Shown: one piece after another, positions 23,300 to 35,214 of the stretch
How the letters are laid out: the number at the start of each line of letters is the position of its first letter
Position numbering within the stretch: position 1 is the stretch's first letter
Origin: Aselliscus stoliczkanus
Taxonomy: Eukaryota; Chordata; Mammalia; Chiroptera; Hipposideridae
Assembly (NCBI GenBank): GCA_033961575.1
Contig: CM066739.1
Location: 68,200,559 to 68,264,558, forward strand
DNA length: 64,000 nucleotides
Reading direction: 5' to 3'
Made by a program: the position numbers and the translations under genes
The notes under the pieces: generated by a model
Told to the model about the DNA's origin: nothing
Databases searched by the model: none
Seen by the model: only the letters and a program-made list of their open reading frames with translations

Positions 23300-25160
23300 T
23301 TGGTTACCACACTGCTGGTTACAGATTGCGATTTAAAAAGCGAGTCTTTGAGATTAGGAAAGAAACTATCCTTGCAACCTCATATTTTTACATGTTACTT
23401 CAATACTTAAAACACTTTTCAAGAAAGAACGTTTTCTGCTTTTCTGTGGAGACTGAAAAAGTACACATTTCTTCTTAGTGACAGATTTCAATAAAAAGAA
23501 TCATAAAATGACTACTGTTCTCACTTTCACTTTTTGTTTAACAACAGGTTACTGGTTTTGTTTTATTCTATACTTAGTTGGGCATGTGCAGCACTCAGGC
23601 TCTTTGAAATGTAAAAGTGAGATTACGGCCAAGGTCAAACTAAGCTGGAAGGAGTTTGGACAAGCATTTGAAAGCAGGTCCTCAGACAGACAGAATCTAC
23701 AGCCCATGTCTCTTTTGAGACAACGATATGTGCAATTCTTGTACCAAAAATGACCTCACTTGTTAACAGCTGATTGTTTGGGGGTCTGGAAACTACAGTG
23801 CATTATTTTACCACCCAGGGTGAAATTAACGACAGACTGTAGCCATGTGTAACCTTGGTCTTCTCAGGGATCAAAGGCCAAGGAAGGCAAATTTTTTTTT
23901 TTTTCCGGAGGCTGAAAATAAGAATTACTTGTCTGGATTTTTAAAAGTCATAATCATTTTTTTATAAGGTGATGTCAAAAAATGGTTTTTCCTAATTATT
24001 TCAGATAAGACACCTGAGTTTCCAGTGCTGCCCATCCTCTGATAATAAACAGATCAATCCATCAATAAATTAACCAAAACCAACCTAGAAAAATGCCTCC
24101 TTGAAAAAATAAAAAGGAAAGAATTGGAAAAGAGAGACTGGGGCCAAATCCATGACGTCAATAAAAGTAGTGAAATTTGATTAGAATGAGAACTCAAAAA
24201 ACAAAAAAAAATCTACTAAGGGAAAATGATTTTATGATTCTTTTCATTGAACTCTGTCACTAAGAAGAAATGCATACTCAGTCTCTATAGAAGGTAAAAC
24301 AGCCTATGGTTTATTTATCCTCTGCTCCTTTGACATCAAAAAGACGAAGTGTTCCATTTAGGGAAACTATTAGCTTTCCAGCTCAAAGGAACAGAATGCC
24401 AACATAATTTATTATCTAAAACTTGACAGCTGAAATACAGATCAGGGAACACAACATCAAATCTCAGACGCCTTGTTATGCAGAAGACAGGAAAAGCTAC
24501 AAAATCCACTTTGCTTCAAGGCTGAAACGGTTTGACCCCCAGTCCCTTAAATCACACTCACTGTTATGTCAGAAGAAAAACTCACTTGGGTATTTTATGC
24601 TTCTGTGCCTGTGCCCAGTATTACTAAGGCATCCGACAAGAGTCTTACTTCAGAAACCCAGAGGAGTTGGTACTAGTTCGTAGGGAAGAGAGGCAGCCAG
24701 CTTACAGCTTGAGAGTATCGTCTGAACAGCCAGGATCAGAGAAGTGCATTCTTGAGATAATTCTGATTCAGCAGTAGCGTTTGCTTTATTTACTGGTTAT
24801 GGCTCAGAAAAGGAACAGTTCAATTTTAGAGACTGAATCCCAAAAATGTAAATCAAAGAGTCACCAGTGGAAACGCTCTTTGAAAAAGAATGTTGTTGCC
24901 TTTGTAATTTTTATCTTTCTGTGGGTAGCCTATAAATCAAAATCAGGAGACAAGTGATTCTGTCTCCCATAGCTCCACTCCTGGACTTTCTCTCCTGCTC
25001 TTACACTAAAAGCATCAGCAAGGAAAGCACATGGCCCCACCCTGCTTCAAGTTACAGGGACCTTTCACAGGCACTGGCTCTCCTGGCCTCTGAAGGTCAG
25101 CACAGACCAATCTTTAGCATGTCCACGGTGTGTATAATGACAGCACTGCGAAGTGAAGCC
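23300..25160. other. Unique intronic sequence with simple T/A runs
   Basis: Contains a T-run at 23892-23904. No gene or identifiable interspersed repeat. Confidence 0.35.
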
Positions 25161-25167
25161 TCTCCCT

Positions 25168-25200
25168 TGGGGTGTGTGTTTGTGTGTGTGTGTGTGTGTC
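25168..25200 (+). repeat. (GT)n microsatellite
   Basis: About fifteen GT dinucleotides with one TTT interruption near the start. Confidence 0.9.
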
Positions 25201-25689
25201 TAGAGGGGTGGGCAGGGGGGCTTTCACTACAGTGCAGTAGCCTGGTGAAACTTAACTTACAACTACCAGGTTCTCCTAACCCCCAAAGTGCACGTGTAAG
25301 CTACTTTCCTCACTCAGGGGCTTGCAGGCTGGGCTGCAGCTTTTGCAAAGAACAAACACATACATTGTTCCCCATCACAGCCACAGCGGCAAATGTCAAA
25401 CTCCTATTTTTGCCTTTTCAAAGAAAGGGGGACCTTGCACTTATTCGGCATGCAGGAGAAAAGTCAAATCACACAAAACACCCGCACAAGGCATACTCAT
25501 AGGCAAATGTTCCTTCCCAAGGGTTGCAGCAATGGTTTCCTCAGTTTTCAGATCTGCAACTACCTTTTCTGACATAATTCTCTGAGTTCTTTTTCTTCTC
25601 ATCACAGATGATGTTGTTCTTTGGCTGCTGTTGTTCATGAAAGAGATGGTATTTTCTTTCAAGTTAGAGGTTATATTAATATCTATATT

Positions 25690-26085
25690 TATATCTATCT
25701 ATCTACAGTTAGAGAGAGATTTTAAAAGAATTGATTGGCTCATTGGCTCATGCAATTATGAAGGTTGGCCAGTTAAAAGATTGTAGGGTGGTCCAGTGGG
25801 CTAGAGACTCAGGGAAGAACCAGTGTTGCATTTCAAGTCCACAGGCAGTCTGATGGCCCAACTCCTCCTTGCTAGAGGAGGTCAGTCTTTTGTTCTATTC
25901 AGGCCTTCAACTGATTATATAAGGTCCCCCTATATGATAGAAGGCAATTGGCTTTACTCAAAGTCCACTGATTTAAATGTAAATCTCACCTAAAAATACC
26001 TTCACGGAAGCATCTGGAATCATGTTTGGCCACATATCCAGGCACCATGCCCAGCCAAGGTGACACATAAAATTAATCATCACAA
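25690..26085 (-). repeat. Ancient interspersed repeat (probably L1M 3'-end type)
   Basis: 'ttgattggctcattggctca' plus 'tgcaattatgaaggttggcc' and, at the end, 'tcaggccttcaactgattat', 'cagccaaggtgacacat' and 'aaaattaatcatcac' are the complement of a repeat also present in the other orientation at 42757-43345. The region starts with a (TATC)n scrap at 25687-25706. The family name is uncertain; I believe it belongs to ancient L1M elements. Confidence 0.6.
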
Positions 26086-26089
26086 AGGG

Positions 26090-27750
26090 CAAATAATTTT
26101 ATATAGATATGCACCATCAGTCTATTTAGCGAGGATCTGAGACATGGATAAGTCAAAACTACTGAAGAAGTTATATCTAAGTATCATACAAAGAAAGAAA
26201 TGAAGGCCCCACTGCCATCATAAATAATGCGGCCATCTTAACGCAGCAATAAGTAAGCTGTTTCATTGTTCATGGTGTGAGTGATGGAACTGCAAATACA
26301 TAGCATGCTTTGGATAGAAAAGTCTTTAAAGATCAGCTGACCCAGCAACTCACCATATAGATGAGGACACCAAGGCAAGGCAGAGAATCCAAGAAAATCT
26401 GAAAATATGGTGGTATATTGCATAGGTGACACAAAAGAGCAAACAGCTAAGACACCAGATAAAACTGGCCCTGGAATGACCTCTGTGGAATGTTGCTAAA
26501 TACCTTCCAGCTTTGTTTCTGAGCGGAGATAAAAATTATTCCCTGTTGTCGTACCACACAACAACTGGGCAGCTCAGAGAAAGATACAGCTCCAGGATAC
26601 GCTGTATGATTGACCTGTTATCAAAAACTGGCCTCTGTGTATCCAAAACACAGGCAATACATGGAAAACTGAGCATTCGAGTGCTGCCTTTATTTTGGTA
26701 AGACACATGGGAAAATGAAGGTGTGGCCCTCACCATGCCAACATCAATCAGCACTGGCCGATGGGCCTGGGGCTTCCATGCTTTCCAGAAAGACCCTCTC
26801 ATGGGATGGGGGGAGATCAGTAAGTACTAGTGAGTTACTGTCCCTTCCTCATCAGACAAATGCCATTATTGCCCCTTTAATTCAGCACTATCTGCACAGG
26901 CCTTAGGAAAAGCTATTAAGATTCAAGACCATTATCAGAGGGGATTTGGCAGAATCTAATCTTCTTTGGGAGACAGAATGCTGGCCCAGGAGTGGAGCTG
27001 TAACCTTCAGTCACCTGCTGGCCATTGCTGCAATCTGATGCCTAAGAAATGAGGAGCCAGTTGGTCTTTCATGCCCAGTCAAGGCTTTGAAGCTGTGTCA
27101 AGACCACAGGACAAAGGCAGCACTGTTTATGCAAATGGAGAAACAAAAGAAGCTAAAATCCAAAGCCATTAAAAGTAACATCAGAAACTCAATACCCAGA
27201 GATGATTAGAGGCCCTGCACCCGTATGAAACAGATGCCTAAAAGCAAGACTGGGCAACACACCAAAACATACACTGCGGGAAGGAATCCAGAGTGCCCCA
27301 GCCTGGCTCGATGCGCTTAGAAGCCTGGACATACGCAGCTCCCTTAGCCAAGCGGCAGCATCTGTGCACCACGGGAAGCAAGCCCTAGGCCACCGCTGCT
27401 TCTGGGCCTGGAGCATACGGCCCCTTGGTGAGAAGTTCCAGCATGGGCTCCTGCAAGGCCAGCCCGCATCCTGCCTCATCCCTTAGCAGTTCAGTTATCG
27501 TATAGCACACGCCTTCAGCAGGAGACAACATAGAGTGCACACCTTCGGGCACAGTATATAACAGTATGAAATACAATCAGCTTCCAAGAAAAATCAGACT
27601 TTATTTTTAGGCCATTCCAAAAGATCTCCAGTTGGGCTCAGGGTCCAGGAAACATCAGTCATACGAAGTCATGATTCATGAAGACTCTTCAGAGATGGTC
27701 ACTTCCAGGAAGTGGGTACTAACGTCAGATCGGGAAGGAACCCGGGGGAC
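26090..27750. other. Unique intronic sequence
   Basis: No repeat or exon that I can name. The section 27190-27480 is moderately GC-rich and carries a 96-codon minus-strand frame with no recognisable similarity; I treat it as chance. Confidence 0.35.
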
Positions 27751-27754
27751 CTCT

Positions 27755-27938
27755 CATCCAGAGGTTCTCAAGCCTGGCTGCACGTTAGCACTTCCTTGGA
27801 AGTTTTCAAAATATGTTACTTGCCCTGGCCCTAGGCCAGAGATCAGACTTAAATGGCCTGGGGGTGGGGTTCAGGAATCGGTATTTTTTAAAACCTCATC
27901 AAATTCCTAATAAGCAGCCACATTTGAGAACCACAACT
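27755..27938 (+). mobile_element. MER5A-type hAT (Charlie-derived) element
   Basis: Bounded by 'agaggttctcaagcctggct' and 'catttgagaaccacaa', which are inverted-repeat ends of MER5-type elements (core 'ggttctcaa'/'ttgagaacc'). The interior 'tgggggtggggttcagga' and 'atcggtattttttaaaa' match the family layout. Confidence 0.85.
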
Positions 27939-28050
27939 CTAGCATATCTCCCTTATGTTACAGAAGAGGAAACGGAGGCCCAAGAGAACAAGTGGCCTGT
28001 TGAACGTGACACAGCATGAAAAATGCCTCCCAGTCTTTCCCAAGACAACA

Positions 28051-28280
28051 TACTGTGTTTACCCAAAAATAAGACTGGGTCTTATATGAATTTTTGCTCC
28101 AATAATCTACATTTATTCATTTATTCATGTATAAAAGTCTACATTTATTCAAACAGTCAGGCTTGGCTGACGATCTTAACTGGGGCTTATGTTTAGGATA
28201 GGGCTTATATTGCGAGCCTCCTGAAAAATCATGCTAGGGCTTATTTTCCAGGTAGGTTTTATTTGCAGGGAAACATGGTA
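28051..28280. mobile_element. Non-autonomous Tc1/mariner-type DNA transposon
   Basis: Left end 'ctgtgtttacccaaaaataa' and right end 'aggttttatttgcaggga' plus 'aacatgg' are inverted copies of each other with mismatches, each bordered by TA. The interior has repeated 'gggcttat' motifs that echo the end. I recognise the 'AAAATAAGAC' end style from mammalian Tc-type elements. No transposase. Confidence 0.75.
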
Positions 28281-28284
28281 AATG

Positions 28285-29485
28285 ACAAGACGAGGAGAGC
28301 TGCACACTGGAGGAAATACGGCCAGGCTGCTTTGGGCTAGAAGCAATTGTCCTGGAGACCCGGATGCACCCTCCAGGACTCCCTTGCTCCCCAGGTAACT
28401 ATTTTCTTGGCGGGATGCACTAAGCTGTAGACTACCACTCACATTGTTTGAGAAGCAAAAGGACTAACAAAGAAAACGGACACATATACTTGAAAACCTT
28501 CACTGTGGGATTTTTGAAAGACCTGTCACCATAAAGACACAATAAAACTAAGGTTTTGACCAGCCCCCGAGATGGCTGCCTGTACGTGAGATTGTAATAG
28601 CACTACTGTATCGACTTAGGACATACCTTCTCGCAGTAGTGACAAATTCAAAACAATCCTTTGTATAGCAGACTGGAACGAAAAGTTTTGATGTCGTAAC
28701 TAGTGAAGACACCAGACTTAAGGACTTTACAATATTTTATAATTAGGGCTGACATGCCAACTACTACAAGCAGGCTAATTTAATAGACTGTTTATATTTT
28801 TCCCAAATGAGGGGAGGGGTGTTTAATGGCATGTCAAAGAAAAAATCAAAGGCAGGAAAATTAAATACAAATAACAAAGGGACCAAAATTAGGAAATGTG
28901 AGGACCAAGGTGATTCAAATGACTACTGTTTATCTCAAGGAAATGCACTGGTTTAATTTTCCTCTACTCTATTAAGAGATGCTCATTAATAGCTATCTCC
29001 CCATCTCTAAAATCTAATGCTTAATGAGCTCATGATGTGAGATACACTGAGCGAAGAAAAAGATTTGAAGGAGTGTCATTTTTATACCGAGCCCCAGTGC
29101 AAGACATTTCTTCCTGTGGGCAGTTCTGGGGCACTGGCTTAAAAAGTTTTTTTTTAAATAGCCACTGTTGGAAGGAAGGAAGACACAGGTGCTTGACCGA
29201 ATAAAAAAACACAAATGATGTCTGCCTGCCATAGCCTCTCCTACGTAGCCCTGTACCTCAGTACTTCACTTGATAGGCAAACTCTTTGGACTCTGGATTA
29301 TTTAAGCGTCTAGAACCTGGAATTTAGAAGATTCCATGCCTATGCCAAGCTCTGAAAATCTCATGGCCTGTACTTAAGCGGCTTAAAAATAAATAAATTT
29401 AAAATAAATAAATATAAATAGGCATGCATAGCCTTCGGTCCTCCCATGAGAGTCCCCTGTTCCCCCAGGGGCCTTCTGGGAGCCC
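28285..29485. other. Unique intronic sequence
   Basis: Includes AT-rich simple sequence at 29388-29420 (AAATA units). A CpG-containing patch at 28561-28700 is not a repeat that I can name. Confidence 0.35.
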
Positions 29486-29489
29486 ATCT

Positions 29490-29682
29490 CTTGCAGTTCC
29501 CAAACCCAGAGGTGAATCCAAATTACCTGTGTATGTGTTTAAGACCAGATTCCCAGGCCTCCCCCATGGGCCATCTGACTGAATGTGGCTGAAACAGGGC
29601 CCAGAAATCTAAGCAACTAACACAGATTCTAGGTGTTGTGAGGAACGTGGCCCCTAAGCCAGAACTTAGGAAGCACTTGTCA
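29490..29682 (+). mobile_element. MER5-like hAT fragment
   Basis: 'tgcagttcccaaacccagag', 'gattcccaggcctccccca', 'ggcccagaaatctaagcaac' and 'ttaggaagcactt' follow the MER5A/B order, but the ends are decayed. Confidence 0.55.
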
Positions 29683-30694
29683 AAACGCAGCAGCCTTATA
29701 CCGAAAGGTGGACAGATGACTGTCAAGTCCACTCAAGGCCAATGAACTCGACGAATGGAGGTGAGTCACTTTTAGGCCACCCAAACTACTACTTTCAGCA
29801 TGATTACCTGGATTTATCCACATAGACAATCTGAGATGGCCAAATACATAAATGAATGTACATACTATTTTTTACTCCATTGCTTTAGACACTCTTAGTT
29901 TATGACATCAAAGGGAATTTTCTAGGATGGAAACTGATGTGCCCAGTAAATCATAAAGTCTAACAAGACCGAGGAAAGGCAGAGAGGAGATGTATAATTT
30001 TCTAAAATATTTTTGGATGTTGGCTGTTTCAACAAAATCCATCTGAAACATGAGACACGGTCCAGCTATCTGAACACTCTTCCCCACCCCCCACGCACCC
30101 AGCTTCCAGCGGAGGGAAATCAGCAACACAGGAGCTGCATACACCATTACCGTTCAGCGGTGCGGCGATGACATGAAAAGCCCTGATTCCACTTGGCAGC
30201 AACTTTCCACTATCTTGGCGGGTCTAAACCATAATCACTGTGCTGTGTGGAGCTTGGACAGATTCTGGGGCTGGCTGGAAACCAAGAAACTAAAAAGCAG
30301 CCCCGCGGTCCAGCAAGAAACTCCGTGTTGGAAATGCCACAATCCCAGTTGTCCACAACCACATTTCCCACAGATAACCCAGCAATTTAAGTTCCACCGC
30401 TGGTTTCCAGAAAATTCTACCTTTCCCAAGACCCTGAAAAGCAGCCATTTCTCACTTACCGTGACGCTTCGGGAGAATGCCAATCAATGTGCCTCCAGAC
30501 AGTTTCCTTTCCCATAACCATCTCTCATCCTGGGAGAAATGGATGCTTGCCATCACCCACTGCCCTCCCTACCTCTAAACCATATCTAATCATTCTCAGA
30601 AAGAAAAGGGGCTGCAAAGAAAGCACTCTACCTCCCTATTGTCTAAAATGTAGGCACTGTGGGCTACCTTCATGGCTTTCTTGGGCTCGACAAC

Positions 30695-31022
30695 TGCCTT
30701 AATCTGTTCTGACGATTGTAACAAATACAACAGAGTGGCTTAGAAACAACAGAAATTTGTTTCCCATAGCTCTGGAAACTGGAAGTCCAAGGTCAGGGTG
30801 CTGCCATGGTCAGGTTCTGGTGAAGGCCCTCTTTTGGGTTGCAGACTTGTTGCTGTGTCCCCTTTACATGGGATCTCTCTGCAGCCTCTTTGAGAGGGCA
30901 CTAATCCCATTCATGTGGGTGGAACTCCCCCCAAAGGCCACACCTCCTAATACCATCATCTTTGGGGATTAGGATGTCAACATATGAATCTTGGGAGTGG
31001 GACACATTCAGACCACAGCAAC
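30695..31022 (+). repeat. Ancient interspersed repeat
   Basis: 'cagagtggcttagaaacaac', 'agaaatttgtttcccatagc' and 'tctggaaactggaagtccaa' at the start, with 'gccacacctcctaatacca' and 'gggacacattcagaccacag' at the end, belong to an abundant old mammalian repeat. I cannot fix its class by eye. The chance frames inside are not genes. Confidence 0.6.
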
Positions 31023-31024
31023 AG

Positions 31025-32088
31025 CCAAAATGGAGAAAGATCCATTTACAGAAACTACTCTCCTGCCTGACATATTCCTCAATAGCCTTTGAAGTGATTC
31101 AACCTAGAAGGTAAAGAATTCTTACAAGACGGCCAATTTATCAATGAAACCAGGGACTCATGGGGGTGCTTCCGCAGCAGGGGCCTGGCCCTACTCTTAG
31201 GAGCGGAGAGCCCAGGGTCATTACATATGTTTATCGTCGATGTTGCTGAAATGCACATCTTCTAAGGGGTCTTGAAACAGTCATTAGAAAACACTGGGGT
31301 ATGGGAGAGGGGCGGATAGTTTGCATTGTTTTTGCAGAGGGACAAACATCTCATCGGCTAAACCATCAAGTCAGGGACAGGCCTCAAGCTGAATTTGCCA
31401 AACAACGAAAATAATAATGGCCTCCATTCAATGAAACGTGTTACGAAGTCCTAAGTTCAGCCCCGGCGGGCTGGCGTGAAGCGGGTATAAGAAGTCTAAG
31501 TTTGACGTGATTTTTGTATGGTGCGCTCCTAGAGAGGAAAAGAAATGCCCTCCCTTCAAATCTAAGGTTTAATTCATGCAAGAGACTTGGCTGATGCCGC
31601 CACCCACAATCTGAACGGCAGCGAGTCGCAGTGATTAATTACAGCCGCTCTATTTCTATTTTACATGGCTTTTCAATGACTTAGAATGAGATAGTTTTTG
31701 TTTGTTGGTTTTTGTTTATTTTCCTTTTACTTTTATGAACATTAACATACAGCTTTCCTACCAGATGGGTGGAAAGCTGAGGGAAAAGTAATAGGATCCT
31801 GATTCCTTAAGCTCTTGTTCTCTCGCTGGCCGCTTGCCAAGCCTGCTGGTTTGGGACAGCAGCGGCTACTCGAGTCTGGAGCCCAAGGTGAGTACAAGGG
31901 TCACCGCCCAACCCGAATGCCAACAGGGACCAGGCAAGCCTCTGTGTCAGCTTGTGAACAGAGAGTGGGCCTGATGGGGACACGACTGTCTGGATAAAGT
32001 GTGGGGGACCACGGCCACTCAGCCCCAACAGTCATTGCTGTGTAAGGTGCAGGCCTGGCGAGGCAGGGGCTGCTCACCCGGGCGTGTT
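31025..32088. other. Unique intronic sequence, part possibly conserved
   Basis: 31590-31700 has homeobox-type TAATTA within an otherwise repeat-free stretch and may be a conserved non-coding element. No exon is seen. Confidence 0.3.
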
Positions 32089-32094
32089 CAGTTT

Positions 32095-32170
32095 GTGAAA
32101 AGTTATCCAGTTATGCATTTGTGATATGTGAACTTTTTGGATGCATAGGACACTTCATTAATTTTTTAAA
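32095..32170 (+). mobile_element. L1M 3' tail fragment
   Basis: 'tttgtgaaaagttatccagt', 'tatgcatttgtgatatgtga' and 'ggacacttcattaa' before an A-rich end match the 3' end of ancient L1 copies. Confidence 0.5.
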
Positions 32171-32349
32171 AATGAATTTAGGACCAGATTTTCTGGGGGC
32201 CAGAGACATAAGCACAAGAGAGCAGGATGAGTGTAAACAGGGAGGGATTCAAAGTCACGACCTGGAAATAGGTGTTGTGTACAGCTGGGCATGAGTGTAG
32301 GTGGGCTGGCAGAGGTTTTAGAGACTTGGATAGAGAGGTTGATTTTAAA

Positions 32350-32600
32350 ACATCACCCTTATGCAGAACAGGCTGAATAAAATGCTCATATTTTGGTGAA
32401 TATTAGATACAGGTATATTCATACAAAGTTTCTAGAAGAATACACAAGAAGTTGTTAACACTGGTTGCCTTCAGCAGGTGGTATAGCGTAGAAGGGAGGT
32501 TTACTTTTTATCATATTCCTATCGCATGTTTGATGATATCAAAATGATATCATATCATGTTTGAAATTTTACTGTGGGTGTGTATTATTGTTTCGATTTT
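32350..32600 (+). mobile_element. Possible L1M 3' fragment
   Basis: 'gttgttaacactggttgcct' followed by 'tcagcaggtggtatagcg' resembles the region near the end of ancient L1s. Weak match. Confidence 0.35.
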
Positions 32601-32987
32601 TCAAAGATAAAGTCAGAAAAGCAAGTTTTTAAATTACTTAAGTTACTGTTAAATAAATCTAAATGGACCCTAAGATATTGAAAATATTTTCAAATCAGCA
32701 ATTTTTGATATGCTAACAAAATAAGTGCAATTACATGAAGAATGAGAATGAAGCTTTGAGAATAAAAATGTCAGGACATACACAATACACAGGTTTTGTA
32801 TTTCCTGATGAATAATAACTATGATTTCAACACACACAGTGAAAGCTCTTCATAATATGGTAACTGGAGAATAGAATAGGACTAACAACCATACTGTAGG
32901 CTAATCATTTTCTTTCCGACTTTAATTCTACTGTATATTATTGAAAGAAATGTGCAGAAACAAGCCTTATAAGAGTCCTACGATAGC

Positions 32988-33515
32988 CCCTATATAAGCC
33001 ACATCATGTCCTACTAGAGCCCCTATATAAGCCGTATCATGCCCTTCTATGTCCCGTATATAAGCCGTGTCATGTCCTGCTATGGCCCCTATATAAGCCT
33101 TATCATGCCCTTCTATGGCTCCTATATAAGCCGTATCATGTCCTGCTATGGCCCCTATATAAGCCGTATCATGCCCTACTAGAGCCCCTATATAAGCCGT
33201 ATCATGCCCTGCTATGGCCCCTATATAAGCCTTATCATGCCCTTCTATGGCTCCTATATAAACCGTATCATGTCCTGCTATGGCCCCTATATAAGCCGTA
33301 TCATGCTCTTCTATGGCCCCTATATAAACTGTATCATGTCCTGCTATGTACCCTATATAAGCCGTATCATGTCCTATGTCCCCTATATAAGCTTTATCAT
33401 GTCCTGCTATGGCCCCTATATAAGCCGTATCATGCCCTACTAGAGCCCCTATATAAGCCGTATCATGCCCTGCTATGGCCCCTATATAAGCCGTATCATG
33501 CCGTGCTATACTGTA
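32988..33515 (+). repeat. 33-bp minisatellite, 16 units, open in frame
   Basis: Sixteen units, each with the core CCTATATAAGCCGTATCATG. TATATAA cores start at 32991, 33024, 33057, 33090, 33123, 33156, 33189, 33222, 33255, 33288, 33321, 33354, 33384, 33417, 33450 and 33483. Every step is 33 bp except one of 30 bp. Because all steps are multiples of three, long frames stay open on both strands. On the minus strand (32967-33557, 196 codons) each unit reads AYIGAIAGHDT with variants. Unit variants are shuffled; for example the ACTAGAG type recurs near 33012, 33177 and 33438, which suggests unequal exchange of blocks. A decayed half unit precedes the array. I do not think it is a gene: it lies in an intron and shows no splice or family evidence. 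Confidence 0.95.
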
Positions 33516-33519
33516 CTTG

Positions 33520-34675
33520 AAGATAGTGCCACACAGTGATATGACCCATGTGTACATTTAAGTGTTAGAAAAAGACTGAGGCATAACCAGCAGCCTTCCT
33601 GGCCTCAAAGCCTTTATTACTCATTCCTACGACCACAAGAGCAAGTCAGGGGGAGAGGGCCACAAGAAGCTTAGAGACCTGGAGTCCCCAAGAAACTCAG
33701 TGGTGGTGTCACTGGAGAAAGGAGCTGAAGACAAATCTGTAAAATCAAACCCTGCTTAGACTAACTAGCGTGCCCCTTTACACCATGAGTGATATTTGTG
33801 ATAACATAATCAACACTAAAACAGCCACACAGGGTTTAAAATCTAGACGTCTGCTATCTCATGCAGACACTTCTTCACTATATAATGTGTGGAGGTGAAA
33901 TCCTTAACCTGTGCTTTACTTTCCCCATCCATGGAAGTTAATTAATAAAATAGAACCAGGATGATTTTTCAGCATCCTTTCTAACCCTGCGGGCAACCTG
34001 TCATAACTAGAATAGGCTTGGTGACATGTATTCATCACTTCAGTTTTTACTCAAAGGAAATACGTAATGCTGAGGGCCAATCATGTTTTGAAATTGGAGA
34101 GTTGGGGAAGGACTGATAGTTTTCTGCAATCAATTGGATGAAAGTTAAGTGTAGGGGTCAATCACATCTAAGACCACTAAATTAAAAGGCTGAGAAAAAC
34201 TGATGTTTTTAGTTTTGCCAATATAAACCCCAAATGCTGCGGCCACCACATGCATGAGTAGTGCTGCTGTATTCATTTGCCACTAACAATACTTGATACA
34301 TTTCTTTCTGTTGCGAGGTGCTGTGATCATAGCAAGCGACCTCATCTTTATACACAACCCACCTACTGAATCTTATTCTGTTCCTGTGAAATCGACCAAT
34401 ATAGAAAGGTAGGCAGAACAGTGATGACAGTCATGTCCACTCAGTAACTAGAGTTCAGTAACTAGAAAGTGTCTAAGCTAAGTGACAAAACTATCAAGAC
34501 AGCAGAAGGGAGCCACTGAGTCTGTGATGTTATTCAAGCAAAAAGGGCCATTCTTGCTTGAAAAAAACACTGGCGCTCTTCCTAAGTCGGATCAACTGAT
34601 AGAAGTAAAACCTAGAACTAATTGGTCTTTTCTTAACCAAAAACCATCTATACTCAGTCTGTGATATTAGCTGCC
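33520..34675. other. Unique intronic sequence
   Basis: No recognised feature. Confidence 0.35.
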
Positions 34676-34679
34676 TGGG

Positions 34680-34862
34680 TCACATCCTAGCTCCAATATG
34701 CACTAGCTTTGTGACCTCAGGGAAGTTATTAAAATTCTCTGTGCCTCAGTTTCCTCTTGTGCAAAATGAGGCGTGTCATGGCACGTTTCCCCTACAGTTG
34801 TTGTCAGGAGTAAGTCAGCTACCATTCCAAAGTGTTTAGAACAGCAGTTCCATAAATGTTAG
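34680..34862 (+). repeat. MIR SINE
   Basis: 'cacatcctagctccaatatg', 'ctttgtgacctcagggaagt', 'ctctgtgcctcagtttcctc' and 'ttgtgcaaaatgaggcg' are classic MIR. The end is 'cagttccataaatgttagtt'. Confidence 0.85.
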
Positions 34863-35024
34863 TTTTCATTATGCTGATCACTTTTAGTTGGAAGGAAGAA
34901 AGTAGAGTTCCTTTTAAACATATGTATATTTTTAAATCTTCATTTGGGAAGATAGAGGTAAAACAGATGGGGCAAACAGGAAAATAAGGATAGGAAATAG
35001 CAACTATTATTTCATAGCATTTAT

Positions 35025-35190
35025 GTAAAAGGCATTGTCCATACATGATCTCATTTGCTGTTATAATAAATCTTGGAGGTGGCTGTTATGAGTCATTTCC
35101 AGGTAGAAAGCTACACTCAGAGGCTTGCTGATGGGTCTACAATCACACAGGAGATTGGAACCCTCGTGTACCTGACTCTAAGCTAGCATC
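35025..35190 (+). repeat. MIR-like fragment
   Basis: 'tacatgatctcatttgctgt', 'taataaatcttggaggtggc' and 'tacaatcacacaggagattg' follow the MIR core and tail order at high divergence. Confidence 0.5.
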
Positions 35191-35214
35191 CTCCCTCCTC
35201 AGTACTAAACCACC

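Noticed and set aside
30173..30517. 114-codon plus-strand frame in COLGALT2 intron 1
   Set aside because: No recognisable domain, no flanking splice pattern that I could support, and a length within chance for this amount of sequence.
32967..33557. 196-codon repetitive protein on the minus strand
   Set aside because: The frame follows automatically from a minisatellite unit of 33 bp. The plus strand is open over part of it too. It is kept as a repeat, not a gene.
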